DNA of 64,000 nucleotides from CAVZVW01 sp963778845 (GTDB lineage: Bacteria > Actinomycetota > Actinomycetes > Actinomycetales > Kineosporiaceae): NCBI GenBank assembly GCA_963778845.1, contig CAVZVW010000009.1:620001-684000 (forward strand), written 5' to 3'. Numbering within the stretch: the stretch's first letter is position 1; the number at the start of each line of letters is the position of its first letter. The translations under genes were made by a program, and so were the position numbers. The notes beneath the pieces were generated by a model. That model ran no database searches and was not told the DNA's origin. It worked only from the letters and a program-made list of their open reading frames with translations. This document shows, in pieces, positions 17,718 to 26,233 of the stretch.

Positions 17718-18482
17718 TCAGCCCCGGTCGCCGAACGGGTACTGCTGAGCACCGGCGTCCTGGCCCGACTCGGGGCCGTAGCCGCTGCGGCTGGGCAGAG
17801 GCCCCGTGTACGGCGCTCCCGTGGTCACGGGCTGCTGCGGGGCCCGGTTGGGGACCACAGCCGCCTTCGCCTCGAGCTCGCGCAGCTGGCCCTCGAGGTA
17901 GGACTTCAGTCGGCTGCGGTACTCGCGCTCGAACGCCCGGAGCTCGTCGATCTTGCGCTCGAGCAGCGAGCGCTCTTGCTCCAGCGAGCCGAGCGTCTGG
18001 CGCTGCTTCTCCTCGGCCTCACGCAGCAGGCGGGCCGCGTGCTCACGAGCCTCGTTGACGATGCGGTCACGCTGCTGCTCGCCGTTGCGCACGTACTCGT
18101 CGTGCAGCTTCTGCGCCAGCGCGAGCATGCCCGTCGCGGCCTCGGGCCCGACGCCCGGGGTGGCCTCGGCCTGAGCGGCCGGCCGAACGGGCACGGGCGC
18201 GGCCACGGCCACGGGCACAGGCACAGGCACGGGCATCGGCGGCGGCTTCGGCGCCTCGGGCTCCGGAGCGGCCTCGCGCGCCACCGTGGCTCGGGAGAGC
18301 TCACCGACGCGTCGCTCGCAGGCCGTCAGCTTGCCTCGAAGCTCCTCGTTCTCCTCACTCAGTCGCCGAAGCTCGTTGACGACCTCATCGAGGAAGTCGT
18401 CCACTTCGTCCTGGTCGTACCCCTCACGGAACTTGGTCGCCTGGAAGCGCTTGTTGACGACGTCATCGGGGGTCAAGGCCAT
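17718..18482 (-). CDS. divIVA: DivIVA/Wag31 polar growth protein
   Basis: 254 residues. Residues 1-60 form the DivIVA lipid-binding domain (MALTPDDVVNKRFQATKFREGYDQDEVDDFLDEV region), then a coiled coil. A Pro/Val-rich linker (PMPVPVPVPVAVAAPVPV) leads to a second long coiled coil (about 135-220) and a disordered tail. Wag31 self-assembles at negatively curved membrane at the poles and septum and directs wall synthesis in actinobacteria; it is usually essential and phosphorylated. ATG start with GCGAGG upstream. Monocistronic by spacing: 232 bp separate it from yggT. Confidence 0.96.
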   Translation of the reverse strand: MALTPDDVVNKRFQATKFREGYDQDEVDDFLDEVVNELRRLSEENEELRGKLTACERRVGELSRATVAREAAPEPEAPKPPPMPVPVPVPVAVAAPVPVRPAAQAEATPGVGPEAATGMLALAQKLHDEYVRNGEQQRDRIVNEAREHAARLLREAEEKQRQTLGSLEQERSLLERKIDELRAFEREYRSRLKSYLEGQLRELEAKAAVVPNRAPQQPVTTGAPYTGPLPSRSGYGPESGQDAGAQQYPFGDRG

Positions 18483-18537
18483 CTGGTCACCTCGCGGGAG
18501 AGTCTCGGTCGGGAGATCGGAGCCGCCGTGCCGTCAC

Positions 18538-18566
18538 GGTATCCGAAGGCGACGGTACACAGGCAA
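18538..18566 (-). promoter_or_regulatory. Candidate sigma-70-type promoter of divIVA
   Basis: On the minus strand TTGCCT (18561-18566) and GATACC (18538-18543) are separated by 17 bp, giving a predicted leader of about 50 nt before the divIVA ATG. Found by eye; not verified. Confidence 0.35.
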
Positions 18567-18598
18567 CGTGGTGCGTGCCCAGCCCGGCCCGAACCATG

Positions 18599-18615
18599 CG
18601 TCACCCGAGGTGACG
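18599..18615. terminator. Perfect 7-bp inverted repeat between yggT and divIVA
   Basis: cgtcacc-cga-ggtgacg, arms of 7 bp around a 3-nt loop. It lies downstream of yggT and upstream of the candidate divIVA promoter, so it could end the sepF-yggT transcript or be an operator. No T-tract. Confidence 0.35.
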
Positions 18616-18714
18616 ATAGGTGATAAGCCGGGTCCGCGCACCATCCTGGGCGACGGCTGTTGGGCACAGCGGGCCGCGCCTGCCGGGGTCGACTCGGTCG
18701 CGGCGGCAGCCAGG

Positions 18715-18987
18715 TCACAGAATATTGATCAGCAGCGTGCACAGGAAGAACAGCACCAGGAAGGCCAGGTCGAGCTGGATCGACCCGATGCGCAACGGTG
18801 GCAGCACCTTCCGTAGCGCCTTCAGCGGAGGGTCGGTGGTGCTGTACACGGCCTCGGCGACCACGAGCACGGGCCCGGTGGGCCGCCAGTCGCGCGCGAA
18901 CACCTGGATCCAGTCGAACACCAGCCGGATGATCAAGATGATCAGGAACAGCCAGACGACGAATCTCAGGAAGGAGAGGATGACCAC
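18715..18987 (-). CDS. YggT-family membrane protein
   Basis: 90 residues with two hydrophobic segments flanking the conserved cytoplasmic piece STTDPPLKALRKVLPPLRIGSIQLDLAF, diagnostic of YggT. Located between sepF and divIVA as in most actinobacteria and cyanobacteria, where YggT relatives have been linked to division or nucleoid and thylakoid organisation; the bacterial role is not settled. GTG start. 99 bp follow sepF. Confidence 0.93.
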   Translation of the reverse strand: MVILSFLRFVVWLFLIILIIRLVFDWIQVFARDWRPTGPVLVVAEAVYSTTDPPLKALRKVLPPLRIGSIQLDLAFLVLFFLCTLLINIL

Positions 18988-19086
18988 AGCGGTCCCGGGT
19001 GCTCGAGTCGGCGACGGACCCCATGAGTATGACCGACCGTACGCGGACCCCCGACCCCGCCATGGGCGCGGCCCAGCGGCGTCCGG

Positions 19087-19581
19087 TCAGCTCTGGTTGA
19101 ACAGGCCGCGCTCCCCGGGCCTGACCTTGTCCGCCGGTGCGACCTCGACATGCGCCGGCGACAGCAGGAACACCTTGCTCGTGACGCGCTCGATGGTGCC
19201 CCGCAGGCCGAACACGAGCCCTGCGGCGAAGTCGACGAGGCGCTTGGCGTCGGCGTCGTCCATCTCCCCCAGGTTCATGATCACGGGCGTGCCGGCGCGG
19301 AACGCCTCGCCGATCGTCTTCGCCTCGTTGTACGTGCGCGGGTGGATGGTGGAGATCCGGTGCATCTCGCGTTGCTCGGGTGCCGCCACGAAGCGCGCGA
19401 CGTGCCCTCGGTTGATGGGCGTGACTGCGGCCCGTCGCTCGGGCAACGGCTCGTCGTCGTCGACGTCGTCGGTCACCGCCGCGTCATCGAAACCCTCGAG
19501 AGCCTCGTAAGGCTCCTCACGATGAATGTCGTCCTCGGCGAGCCCAAGGTAGATCATGGTCTTGCGCAGCGCGCCAGCCAT
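19087..19581 (-). CDS. sepF: Cell division protein SepF
   Basis: 164 residues. An N-terminal amphipathic membrane-binding helix (MAGALRKTMIYLGLAED) is followed by an acidic linker (TDDVDDDEPLPE) and the SepF fold (HPRTYNEAKTIGEAFRAGTPVIMNLGEMDDADAKRLVDF region), then GLRGTIERVTSKVFLLSP. SepF anchors FtsZ filaments to the membrane and is required in actinobacteria, which lack FtsA. The ATG at 19581 has GAGGGA upstream; an in-frame start 30 nt further up is ignored. Confidence 0.96.
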   Translation of the reverse strand: MAGALRKTMIYLGLAEDDIHREEPYEALEGFDDAAVTDDVDDDEPLPERRAAVTPINRGHVARFVAAPEQREMHRISTIHPRTYNEAKTIGEAFRAGTPVIMNLGEMDDADAKRLVDFAAGLVFGLRGTIERVTSKVFLLSPAHVEVAPADKVRPGERGLFNQS

Positions 19582-19617
19582 CGTTCCCTCCGTCGGTGTC
19601 GCCCTCGTCACTCGACG

Positions 19618-20325
19618 CTACCGGAGCACCGGCCGCCTACCGAGCACCGCGCTACCGACACGCAGGTGTGTCGCGCCGCACGCCAGCGCCGCCTCCAGGT
19701 CCTCGCTCATCCCCGCCGACACGATGTCCGCCTCCGCGTGCGTCTCACGCAAGGTCGCGAGAACCACAGGGAGCACCGCGAACGACCCCAGCGGGTCCGC
19801 ACCGAGGGGGGCCACGGCCATGACACCACGCAAGCGCAGGCTCGGCCGGGCCGCGATGTCGGCGGCCAGACCGGCGACACCCTCCGGGGTCACACCTGCG
19901 CGCCCCGGTGAGTCGTCGAGGCAGACCTGCACAAGACAGTCCAGACGCCGCTGAGCCGCCGCGGCGGCGGCGGCGAGCGCCGAGACCAGCGACGGCCGGT
20001 CCACCGAGTGCACAAGGCACGCGTAGCGCGCAACGGAACGGGCCTTGTTGGTCTGAAGCTGGCCGACGAAGTGCCACGACAGCCCGAGATCGGCGCACTC
20101 GGCGGCCTTGGGAGCGGCCTCCTGGTCGCGGTTCTCCCCGACGTCGCTCACCCCGAGCTCAGCCAGGATCCTCACGTCGGACGGCGGGCGCGTCTTCGTG
20201 ACCACGATCAACGACACCTGGCCCGGGTCTCGACCCACCGCCCTGCAGGCCACATCGATCCGCCGACGGACGCGGTCCAGCCCCGCGGCGATCTCGGAGC
20301 GTCGCGGGTCGTCGGGATCGCTCAC
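19618..20325 (-). CDS. YggS/PLPBP-family pyridoxal phosphate homeostasis protein
   Basis: 235 residues, fold III PLP barrel. The PLP lysine is in LIVVTKTRPPSD, and the phosphate-binding region is MSEDLEAALACGATHLRVGSAVLG at the C-terminus; WHFVGQLQTNKAR is also conserved. PLPBP proteins bind PLP without known catalysis and balance vitamin B6 and amino-acid pools. Placed between pgeF and sepF as in other dcw clusters. Start 38 nt downstream of the pgeF stop. Confidence 0.94.
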   Translation of the reverse strand: MSDPDDPRRSEIAAGLDRVRRRIDVACRAVGRDPGQVSLIVVTKTRPPSDVRILAELGVSDVGENRDQEAAPKAAECADLGLSWHFVGQLQTNKARSVARYACLVHSVDRPSLVSALAAAAAAAQRRLDCLVQVCLDDSPGRAGVTPEGVAGLAADIAARPSLRLRGVMAVAPLGADPLGSFAVLPVVLATLRETHAEADIVSAGMSEDLEAALACGATHLRVGSAVLGRRPVLR

Positions 20326-20339
20326 GACCGCACCTTCAC

Positions 20340-20386
20340 GAGGTCACTCTCACGCGGTCATTCTCACGCGGTCATTCTCACGAAGC
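20340..20386. repeat. Short tandem repeat tctcacgcggtcat at the pgeF 3' end
   Basis: Two complete 15-bp spaced copies of tctcacgcggtcat plus flanking partial copies (ggtcact, tctcacga) span the pgeF stop codon and the 38-bp gap before yggS. Possibly a small duplication. Confidence 0.6.
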
Positions 20387-21116
20387 CGGCGAAACGACCC
20401 GTCACGGGCGCTCGACGGTAGGAGAAGTGGTCGGGGCTCTCGATCGTGCAACCCCCTACCTCGATGACGTGGTGGACGCCGCAGCTCGCCAGAGCGGCCC
20501 GGCAGCCGGCCCGAAGGTCGAGGGACGGCGTCCCCCACGACGTCTGTCCCCAGACCGACGGACGCCGTGCGGCGGCGTCCGCGCGCATCTGCTCGCCGAC
20601 CTCGTAGCAGCACGCGCCCGCCGATGGGCCCAGGGCCGCCCGGAGGCGGCTCGCCTGGGCACCGTGCGCCACCAGGGCGTCCACCGTCACCTCGAGCAAC
20701 CCGTCGAGCAACCCCCGCCGGCCCGCGTGCGCCGCCGCGACGACGCCGGCCTCCGGGTCGGCCAGGAGCACGGGGACGCAGTCGGCGACCAGGACGCCGA
20801 CCGCCGCGCCGTGATCCGTGGCTACGGTCGCGTCGCACTCGGGGGCCGGCTCAGCCTCGCCGCCCGCAGTGGGCATCCCGGCCGCGCCGGCGAGCACGCG
20901 GACACGCGTGCCGTGCACCTGCTGGCCGAAGCTGACCGGCGCGCCGACCCACGACGCCAGTCGCTTGCGGTTGCGGGCCACGAGCCGGGGGTCGTCGCCG
21001 ACGTGCAGTGCCAGGTCCAGGCTCGCCCAGGGACCGGTCGAGACGCCCCCATGCCGGGTGGTGAAGCCGGCGAGAACACCGGGGCCGAGATCGACGGTCA
21101 TGACGGGCAGAGCCAT
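20364..21116 (-). CDS. pgeF: Polyphenol oxidase-fold protein PgeF (YfiH, laccase domain)
   Basis: 250 residues of the Cu-oxidase_4 family. Conserved signatures: GFTTRHGGVSTGPW, QQVHGTRV, VGVLVADCVPVLLAD (Cys/His site), AAAHAGRRGLLDG and GPSAGACCYEVG. In E. coli the homologue hydrolyses wrongly built L-Ser-containing peptidoglycan precursors; the copper oxidase label is older. That editing role fits its position 22 bp after ftsZ inside the dcw cluster. Confidence 0.93.
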   Translation of the reverse strand: MALPVMTVDLGPGVLAGFTTRHGGVSTGPWASLDLALHVGDDPRLVARNRKRLASWVGAPVSFGQQVHGTRVRVLAGAAGMPTAGGEAEPAPECDATVATDHGAAVGVLVADCVPVLLADPEAGVVAAAHAGRRGLLDGLLEVTVDALVAHGAQASRLRAALGPSAGACCYEVGEQMRADAAARRPSVWGQTSWGTPSLDLRAGCRAALASCGVHHVIEVGGCTIESPDHFSYRRAPVTGRFAGFVRMTA

Positions 21117-21138
21117 GCAGGCCCCCGGCAGGACGCGG

Positions 21139-22575
21139 CTACTTCAGGAAGTCGGGCACGTCGAGATCGTCGTCCTCGAGCGCCACCGGCCGACGGGCAC
21201 GGACCTGGACGTCCTCAGGCAGCTCGACCACCCGAGGCGCCGACGCGTGCGACGACGTGGCGGCTGCCGACGCACCCTGTGTGGCCGGGGCGTGCGCCTC
21301 CCGCTGACGGTCCGCCGCGGGCGCGTCACCCCCGTGCCCACCGGGCGGCACCTCTGCGGTGACGTGCCCCGAGCCGCTCGCGTGGGCCGCCCCGTCGTGA
21401 CCCGGCTCGGTGCGCGTCGATGCCGAGGCGCTCGTGGATGCTGGGGTCGGCACGGCATGGCCGCCCGAGCCGTTCCCGGTGGTGGCGTACCCGCTCGGCC
21501 CATGGCCGTTGGAGCCGTGCCCGTTGGACCCGGCCGAGCCGGCCGGGTCACCGCCGGCGGCGGCGTACGCGGCCGCCGAGCGACCGCTCACCTGGCCCAG
21601 GGCGCGGTCGTCACGACGACGGACGGGTGCTCCTCCGTCGAACCCGGCCGCGATGACGGTCACGCGCACCTCGTCACCGAGCGCGTCGTCGATCACCGCT
21701 CCGAAGATGATGTTGGCCTCCGGGTGGGCGGCCTCCTGCACCAGCCGCGCCGCCTCGTTGATCTCGAACAGCCCCAGGTCGGACCCGCCCTGGATCGACA
21801 GCAGCACGCCGTGCGCGCCGTCGACGCTGGCCTCGAGCAGGGGCGACGAGATGGCCGTCTCGGCCGCCTGGATGGCCCGGTCCTCACCCCGCGCCGACCC
21901 GATCCCCATGAGCGCGCTGCCCGCCCCCTGCATCACCGACTTGACGTCGGCGAAGTCGAGGTTGATCAGACCAGGGGTGGTGATCAGGTCGGTGATCCCC
22001 TGGACGCCGGAGAGCAGCACCTGGTCGGCCGACCGGAACGCGTCGAGCACGCTGACGTGCCTGTCGCTGATGGACAGCAGGCGGTCGTTGGGGATCGTGA
22101 TGAGCGTGTCGACCTCCTCGCGCAGCCCTGCGATGCCGACGTCGGCCTGGGTCGAGCGCCGCCTGCCCTCGAACGTGAACGGCCGGGTGACGACGCCGAT
22201 CGTCAGCGCGCCCAGCGATCGCGCGATCCGGGCCACCACGGGTGCACCGCCCGTACCGGTCCCACCGCCCTCCCCCGCCGTCACGAAGACCATGTCGGCC
22301 CCCTTGAGGACCTCCTCGATCTCGTCGGCGTGGTCGTCGGCCGCCCTGCGACCCACCTCGGGGTCCGCACCTGCGCCGAGGCCACGGGTGAGCTCGCGCC
22401 CGACGTCGAGCTTGACGTCGGCATCGCTCATGAGCAGCGCCTGGGCATCGGTGTTGATGGCGATGAACTCCACGCCCTTGAGGCCGACCTCGATCATGCG
22501 GTTGACGGCGTTCACGCCGCCGCCGCCGATGCCGACGACCTTGATGACTGCGAGGTAGTTCTGTGGTGCTGCCAC
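21139..22575 (-). CDS. ftsZ: Tubulin-like cell division GTPase FtsZ
   Basis: 478 residues. GTP-binding half starts IKVVGIGGGGVNAVNRM, with the tubulin signature GGGTGTGGAPV at about 103-113 and the T7 loop NLDFADVKSVM. After about residue 320 a long Gly/Ser/His/Ala-rich linker contains repeats of SNGHG type, ending in the partner-binding tail DLDVPDFLK. FtsZ forms the Z-ring; SepF binds this tail. I chose GTG 22575 because AGAGG lies 7 nt upstream and homology starts with NYLAVIKVVG; the upstream in-frame ATGs add unrelated residues. Confidence 0.98.
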   Translation of the reverse strand: MAAPQNYLAVIKVVGIGGGGVNAVNRMIEVGLKGVEFIAINTDAQALLMSDADVKLDVGRELTRGLGAGADPEVGRRAADDHADEIEEVLKGADMVFVTAGEGGGTGTGGAPVVARIARSLGALTIGVVTRPFTFEGRRRSTQADVGIAGLREEVDTLITIPNDRLLSISDRHVSVLDAFRSADQVLLSGVQGITDLITTPGLINLDFADVKSVMQGAGSALMGIGSARGEDRAIQAAETAISSPLLEASVDGAHGVLLSIQGGSDLGLFEINEAARLVQEAAHPEANIIFGAVIDDALGDEVRVTVIAAGFDGGAPVRRRDDRALGQVSGRSAAAYAAAGGDPAGSAGSNGHGSNGHGPSGYATTGNGSGGHAVPTPASTSASASTRTEPGHDGAAHASGSGHVTAEVPPGGHGGDAPAADRQREAHAPATQGASAAATSSHASAPRVVELPEDVQVRARRPVALEDDDLDVPDFLK

Positions 22576-22660
22576 GTCGGTGCCTCTCGCTCGCATGAGT
22601 TCGGGCCGAGCAGACGGGCCGTGGGGCGAGCCGGACGACGCCGGTCCCCTCCCGACCCTC

Positions 22661-22707
22661 ACCCTCAGGTAGAGGGTTATAGTTATGTCAACCTCGTGAT
22701 GTCACGA
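22661..22707 (-). promoter_or_regulatory. ftsZ upstream control region: TTGACA, inverted repeat and palindrome
   Basis: Reading toward ftsZ (minus strand) there is a palindrome TCGTGACATCACGA (22694-22707), a TTGACA hexamer (22686-22691), TATAAC just after it, then an inverted repeat ACCCTCTACCTGAGGGT (22661-22677). AT content is locally high compared with the surroundings. TTGACA and TATAAC are too close to be one promoter, so two overlapping promoters or an operator are possible. The palindrome resembles a repressor or CRP-type site but matches none exactly. Confidence 0.5.
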
Positions 22708-22800
22708 CCGTAGGCAGAGCGGTGGACCGATTCAACGACCGCGCCGGGTGTGTCGGCGGATTCACCGACCGACTCCGCCGCCGGCGCACGGCCCGTGGCG

Positions 22801-23667
22801 TCAGCGCCGCGCCGCGAGCGTCCCGCTGGTAGCGGGAGCCATCGGCGCCGAGACGTCGTAGGCCCTCGCCCGGTGCTTCAGGAGTGCTCTGAGCACGTCC
22901 GACTTCAGCGGCGTGTCCTCGGGCCCGCCCCATGTCACGCGGGCGCCGTCCGCCAGCACGAGCCACACCTGGTCCGGGCTGTCAGCGCCGACGGTCGCGA
23001 CCAGTGCCCGCAACGCGACCGGCATCGCGTCCAGAACCGACAACGTCGCTCTGAGCGCCTGGGCCCCGCCGCCGGCCAGGCTCACACGCACCACCGGCAG
23101 ACCGGGGGGCGCGCTCCCCGCGCGCGCCACCTCCACACCGTCGGGGTCCATGAGGCGATACCCCGACGCGTCGGGCACGGCCGCGACGGGTCGGCGTTCG
23201 ACGACGTGCACCACGATCGTCGAGGGCCACCGACGGGTCACGACGACCGAGGCGACCACGCGTTGGCTCCGCACGGCCGACGCCACGCGGTCGCAGTCGA
23301 GCACCACCATCGGACGCCCCACCTGGGTCTTGGCGGCGGCCAGCACCACCGCGCGATCCAACCGCTGCGTGCCGTCGACCTGGATGTGCTGCAGGCGCAG
23401 CCACGGCGAGCCCAAGGCCACCCACCCGGCCCCGGCGGCGAGCGCGACCCCCGCCGCCGCAACACCGATCCGGCGTCGGCGACGCGAGCGCACCTTCGCG
23501 GCGAACCGCTGCGCCGATGTGGTCGAGACGGTGCCGCCCCGCTGCCAGGCTCCCGGGGGTGGCGCGCCCGACCCTCCCGTCGGTGAGCCGAGCGTCGCGG
23601 CGGGTACTCGCGGCGGTGGCGGCGACGGCCGGGCGACCGGCCGCGCCGGAGGTCTCGTGCGCGCCAT
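22801..23667 (-). CDS. ftsQ: Divisome protein FtsQ
   Basis: 288 residues. A Pro/Arg-rich cytoplasmic tail of about 65 residues, one membrane segment (IGVAAAGVALAAGAGWVAL), then a POTRA domain (LRLQHIQVDGTQRLDRAVVL) and the FtsQ beta domain (VVASVVVTRRWPSTIVVHVVERRPVA). FtsQ links early and late divisome components outside the membrane. The ATG at 23667 overlaps the murC stop by one base (TGATG). 225 bp follow before ftsZ. Confidence 0.94.
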   Translation of the reverse strand: MARTRPPARPVARPSPPPPRVPAATLGSPTGGSGAPPPGAWQRGGTVSTTSAQRFAAKVRSRRRRRIGVAAAGVALAAGAGWVALGSPWLRLQHIQVDGTQRLDRAVVLAAAKTQVGRPMVVLDCDRVASAVRSQRVVASVVVTRRWPSTIVVHVVERRPVAAVPDASGYRLMDPDGVEVARAGSAPPGLPVVRVSLAGGGAQALRATLSVLDAMPVALRALVATVGADSPDQVWLVLADGARVTWGGPEDTPLKSDVLRALLKHRARAYDVSAPMAPATSGTLAARR

Positions 23668-25106
23668 CAGCGCGCCTCCAGCGCGGCGATGATCTCCGGG
23701 CCCAGCATCGTGACGTCGCCCGCGCCGACGGTGAGGACGATGTCGCCCGCCTGAGCCCGACCCGCGACGTGCCCAGCCACCTGGGCCATCGAGGGCACGA
23801 AGGCCACCCGCCCCGCAGGCAGCGGCACTGCCTGCGCGACGAGGGCGCCCGTCACGCCGGGCTCGGGGTCCTCGCGGGCGGCGTAGACGTCCATGACCAC
23901 CACCTCGTCGGCCAGCCCGAGCGCGGCGCCGAAGTCCGACGCGAAGATCCGCGTGCGGCTGAACAGGTGCGGCTGGAAGACCGCGATCACACGCCCGGAC
24001 CCGACGACCGCTCGTGCCGCCCGCAGAACGGCCATCACCTCGGTGGGGTGGTGGGCGTAGTCGTCGAAGACGCGCACGCCGGCGGCCTCGCCCTTGGCCT
24101 CGAAGCGGCGACGCGCGCCACCGAACATCTCCAGACCCTGGACGACGACCGCCGGGTCGAAGCCGAGAGCCACGGCCGCCGTCCACGCCGCCGCGGCGTT
24201 GAGCGCGTTGTGCGCACCCGGCACCCGAAGGCGCACGGGCAGGCCAGCCGACGCACCACCCGAGGCGAGTCTCAGCGACACCCCGACGCCCGTCCCCGAG
24301 GCGCTCCCGGCATGGACGTCGACGTCGTACACGTGCGTGTCGGCCGTACCCGTGCCGTACAGGCGTACGGCGACCCCGCGAGCCTCGAGGCGGTCGCCGA
24401 CAGCAGCCAGCACCTCACCCACACCGGGGTCGTCCGCGCACGCCACCAAGGTCCCCCCGGGCACCACGCGCAGGCAGAACTCGCCGAAGGCGTGCTTGAC
24501 GGCCGACGCGGTGCCGTAGTGGTCGAGGTGGTCGGCCTCCACATTGGTGACGATCGCGACGGCCGGGGTGTAGAGCAGGAACGAGCCGTCCGACTCGTCG
24601 GCCTCCGCGACGAAGACGTCACCGGTCCCGTCACGGGCGTTCGCGCCACCCTCGGTCAGCTCACCGCCGATGGCGAACGACGGGTCGGCGCCGGCGTGCT
24701 GCAGGGCCACCGTGAGCATGGACGTCGTCGTCGTCTTGCCGTGCGTGCCCGCGACTGCGACCGCGCGCCGTCCGGCCATCACGGCCGCGAGCGCCTGCGA
24801 GCGGTGCAGCACCCGCAGACCGAGTGCTCGGGCACGGACGAGCTCGGGGTTGGAGTCGCGCACGGCCGAGGACACCACGACGGTGTCGGCGCCCTCCACG
24901 CGGGCGGCGTCGTGGCCCACGTGCACGTCGGCGCCGAGCGCGCCGAGGATGGCCAGGGCCCGGGAGTCCTTGGCGTCGCTGCCCGACACGGCCAGGCCGC
25001 GGGCCAGCAGGATCCGCGCGATCCCAGACATCCCCGCCCCGCCGACCCCGATGAAGTGCACACGGCCGAGGTCGGCCGCCGCGGGCACCGGGTCGTCGGC
25101 GCTCAC
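23667..25106 (-). CDS. murC: UDP-N-acetylmuramate-L-alanine ligase MurC
   Basis: 479 residues. Adds L-Ala to UDP-MurNAc, the first peptide step. N-terminal Rossmann domain VHFIGVGGAGMSGIA, P-loop AGTHGKTTTT (119-128), EADESDGSF, EADHLDHYG, and the C-terminal ligase motif DDYAHHPTEV. GTG/ATG start overlaps the murG stop (4 bp), consistent with coupled translation in one cell-wall operon. Confidence 0.98.
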   Translation of the reverse strand: MSADDPVPAAADLGRVHFIGVGGAGMSGIARILLARGLAVSGSDAKDSRALAILGALGADVHVGHDAARVEGADTVVVSSAVRDSNPELVRARALGLRVLHRSQALAAVMAGRRAVAVAGTHGKTTTTSMLTVALQHAGADPSFAIGGELTEGGANARDGTGDVFVAEADESDGSFLLYTPAVAIVTNVEADHLDHYGTASAVKHAFGEFCLRVVPGGTLVACADDPGVGEVLAAVGDRLEARGVAVRLYGTGTADTHVYDVDVHAGSASGTGVGVSLRLASGGASAGLPVRLRVPGAHNALNAAAAWTAAVALGFDPAVVVQGLEMFGGARRRFEAKGEAAGVRVFDDYAHHPTEVMAVLRAARAVVGSGRVIAVFQPHLFSRTRIFASDFGAALGLADEVVVMDVYAAREDPEPGVTGALVAQAVPLPAGRVAFVPSMAQVAGHVAGRAQAGDIVLTVGAGDVTMLGPEIIAALEAR

Positions 25107-26233
25107 CGGGAACCGCCCGAGGCTGCCGCCTCGACCACGAAGTCGGCCATCCGCTCGTCGGCGTCCCGGATGCCGAAGCGGGCTGCGGCCTCCCCCATCG
25201 CCCGCAGCCGGCCGGAGTCGCCGAGCAGCGGTACGAGCAGCGTGCGCACCCAGTCGGGTGTGCAGGCGGCGTCGTCCACGAGGACGCCCCCGCCCGCGTC
25301 GACCACGCCCTGCGCGTTGAGGCGCTGCTCGCCGTTACCGACCGGCAGCGGGACGTAGGCCGCCGGCAGGCCGACCGCTGACACCTCGCTCACGGTGCCG
25401 GCCCCGGCGCGGCACACCACGAAGTCCGCGGCAGCGTAGGCCAGGTCCATGCGGTCGACGTACTCGCGCACCACATAGCGGGCGCCGCGAGAGTCGCCCG
25501 AGTCGCCCGACTCGCTTGAGCCGCCAGGCCCGGTGGTCACCACCTGCTTGCCCCGCCCGCTGGCGTGCAGCACCTGGACGCCCGCGGCGCCCAGGGCTGC
25601 GGAGGCCGCCCCGAAGGTGGTGTTGAGCCGCTGGGCACCCAGCGACCCGCCGGTGACCAGCAACGTCGTGCGCTGCGGCTCGAGCCCGAACTCGGCCATC
25701 GCCTCGGCACGGCGGGCACCACGGTCCAGCGTGGTGATCTGTCGTCGCAGCGGCAGGCCGAGCACGCGGGCGCCGCGAAGCGGTGTGCCGGGCAGGGCCA
25801 CCGCGACCCACGGGGTGAAGCGCGCCCCCAGCCGGTTCGCCAGCCCTGGCCGAGCGTTCGCCTCGTGGACGACGAAGGGCACCCCGAGCCGCCGCGCCGC
25901 GAGGTAGGCAGGGGTGGAGACGTACCCGCCGAAACCGACGACCACGTCGGCCTTGGAGTCCCGCACCGCCGCCGACGCCTCGGCCACCGCACCCCACAAC
26001 CGACCTGGCAGGCGGATCAGGTCAGCCGAGGGGCGGCGCGGCAGCGGCACCCGTCCGATCACCCGCAGCGGGTACCCGGCCTCCGGCACGAGCCGCGCCT
26101 CGAGACCTTCGCGGGTACCCAGCACGGTGACGCAGGTGCTCGGGTCTCGACGCCGCAGGCAGTCCGCCACGGCGAGCAGCGGGGCGACGTGCCCGGTGGT
26201 CCCGCCGCCGGCGAGCAGCACCGACAGGCTCAT
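25103..26233 (-). CDS. murG: Lipid II synthase MurG
   Basis: 376 residues, GT28/GT-B glycosyltransferase adding GlcNAc to lipid I on the cytoplasmic membrane face. The N-terminal glycine loop is AGGGTTGHVAPLLAVAD; the second is VTGGSLGAQRLNTTF; the donor site contains CRAGAGTVSEVSAVGLPAAYVPLP. An odd Ser/Gly/Asp-rich insert (GSSESGDSGDSRG at about 240-253), encoded by 9-bp repeats near 25496, sits in a surface loop before YVVREYVDRMDLAYAA. ATG overlaps the ftsW stop (ATGA). Confidence 0.97.
   Translation of the reverse strand: MSLSVLLAGGGTTGHVAPLLAVADCLRRRDPSTCVTVLGTREGLEARLVPEAGYPLRVIGRVPLPRRPSADLIRLPGRLWGAVAEASAAVRDSKADVVVGFGGYVSTPAYLAARRLGVPFVVHEANARPGLANRLGARFTPWVAVALPGTPLRGARVLGLPLRRQITTLDRGARRAEAMAEFGLEPQRTTLLVTGGSLGAQRLNTTFGAASAALGAAGVQVLHASGRGKQVVTTGPGGSSESGDSGDSRGARYVVREYVDRMDLAYAAADFVVCRAGAGTVSEVSAVGLPAAYVPLPVGNGEQRLNAQGVVDAGGGVLVDDAACTPDWVRTLLVPLLGDSGRLRAMGEAAARFGIRDADERMADFVVEAAASGGSR

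Noticed and set aside
20364..21116. Multicopper polyphenol oxidase (laccase) function for PgeF
   Set aside because: The older laccase label rests on fold and weak activity; dcw linkage and studied homologues favour peptidoglycan-precursor editing.
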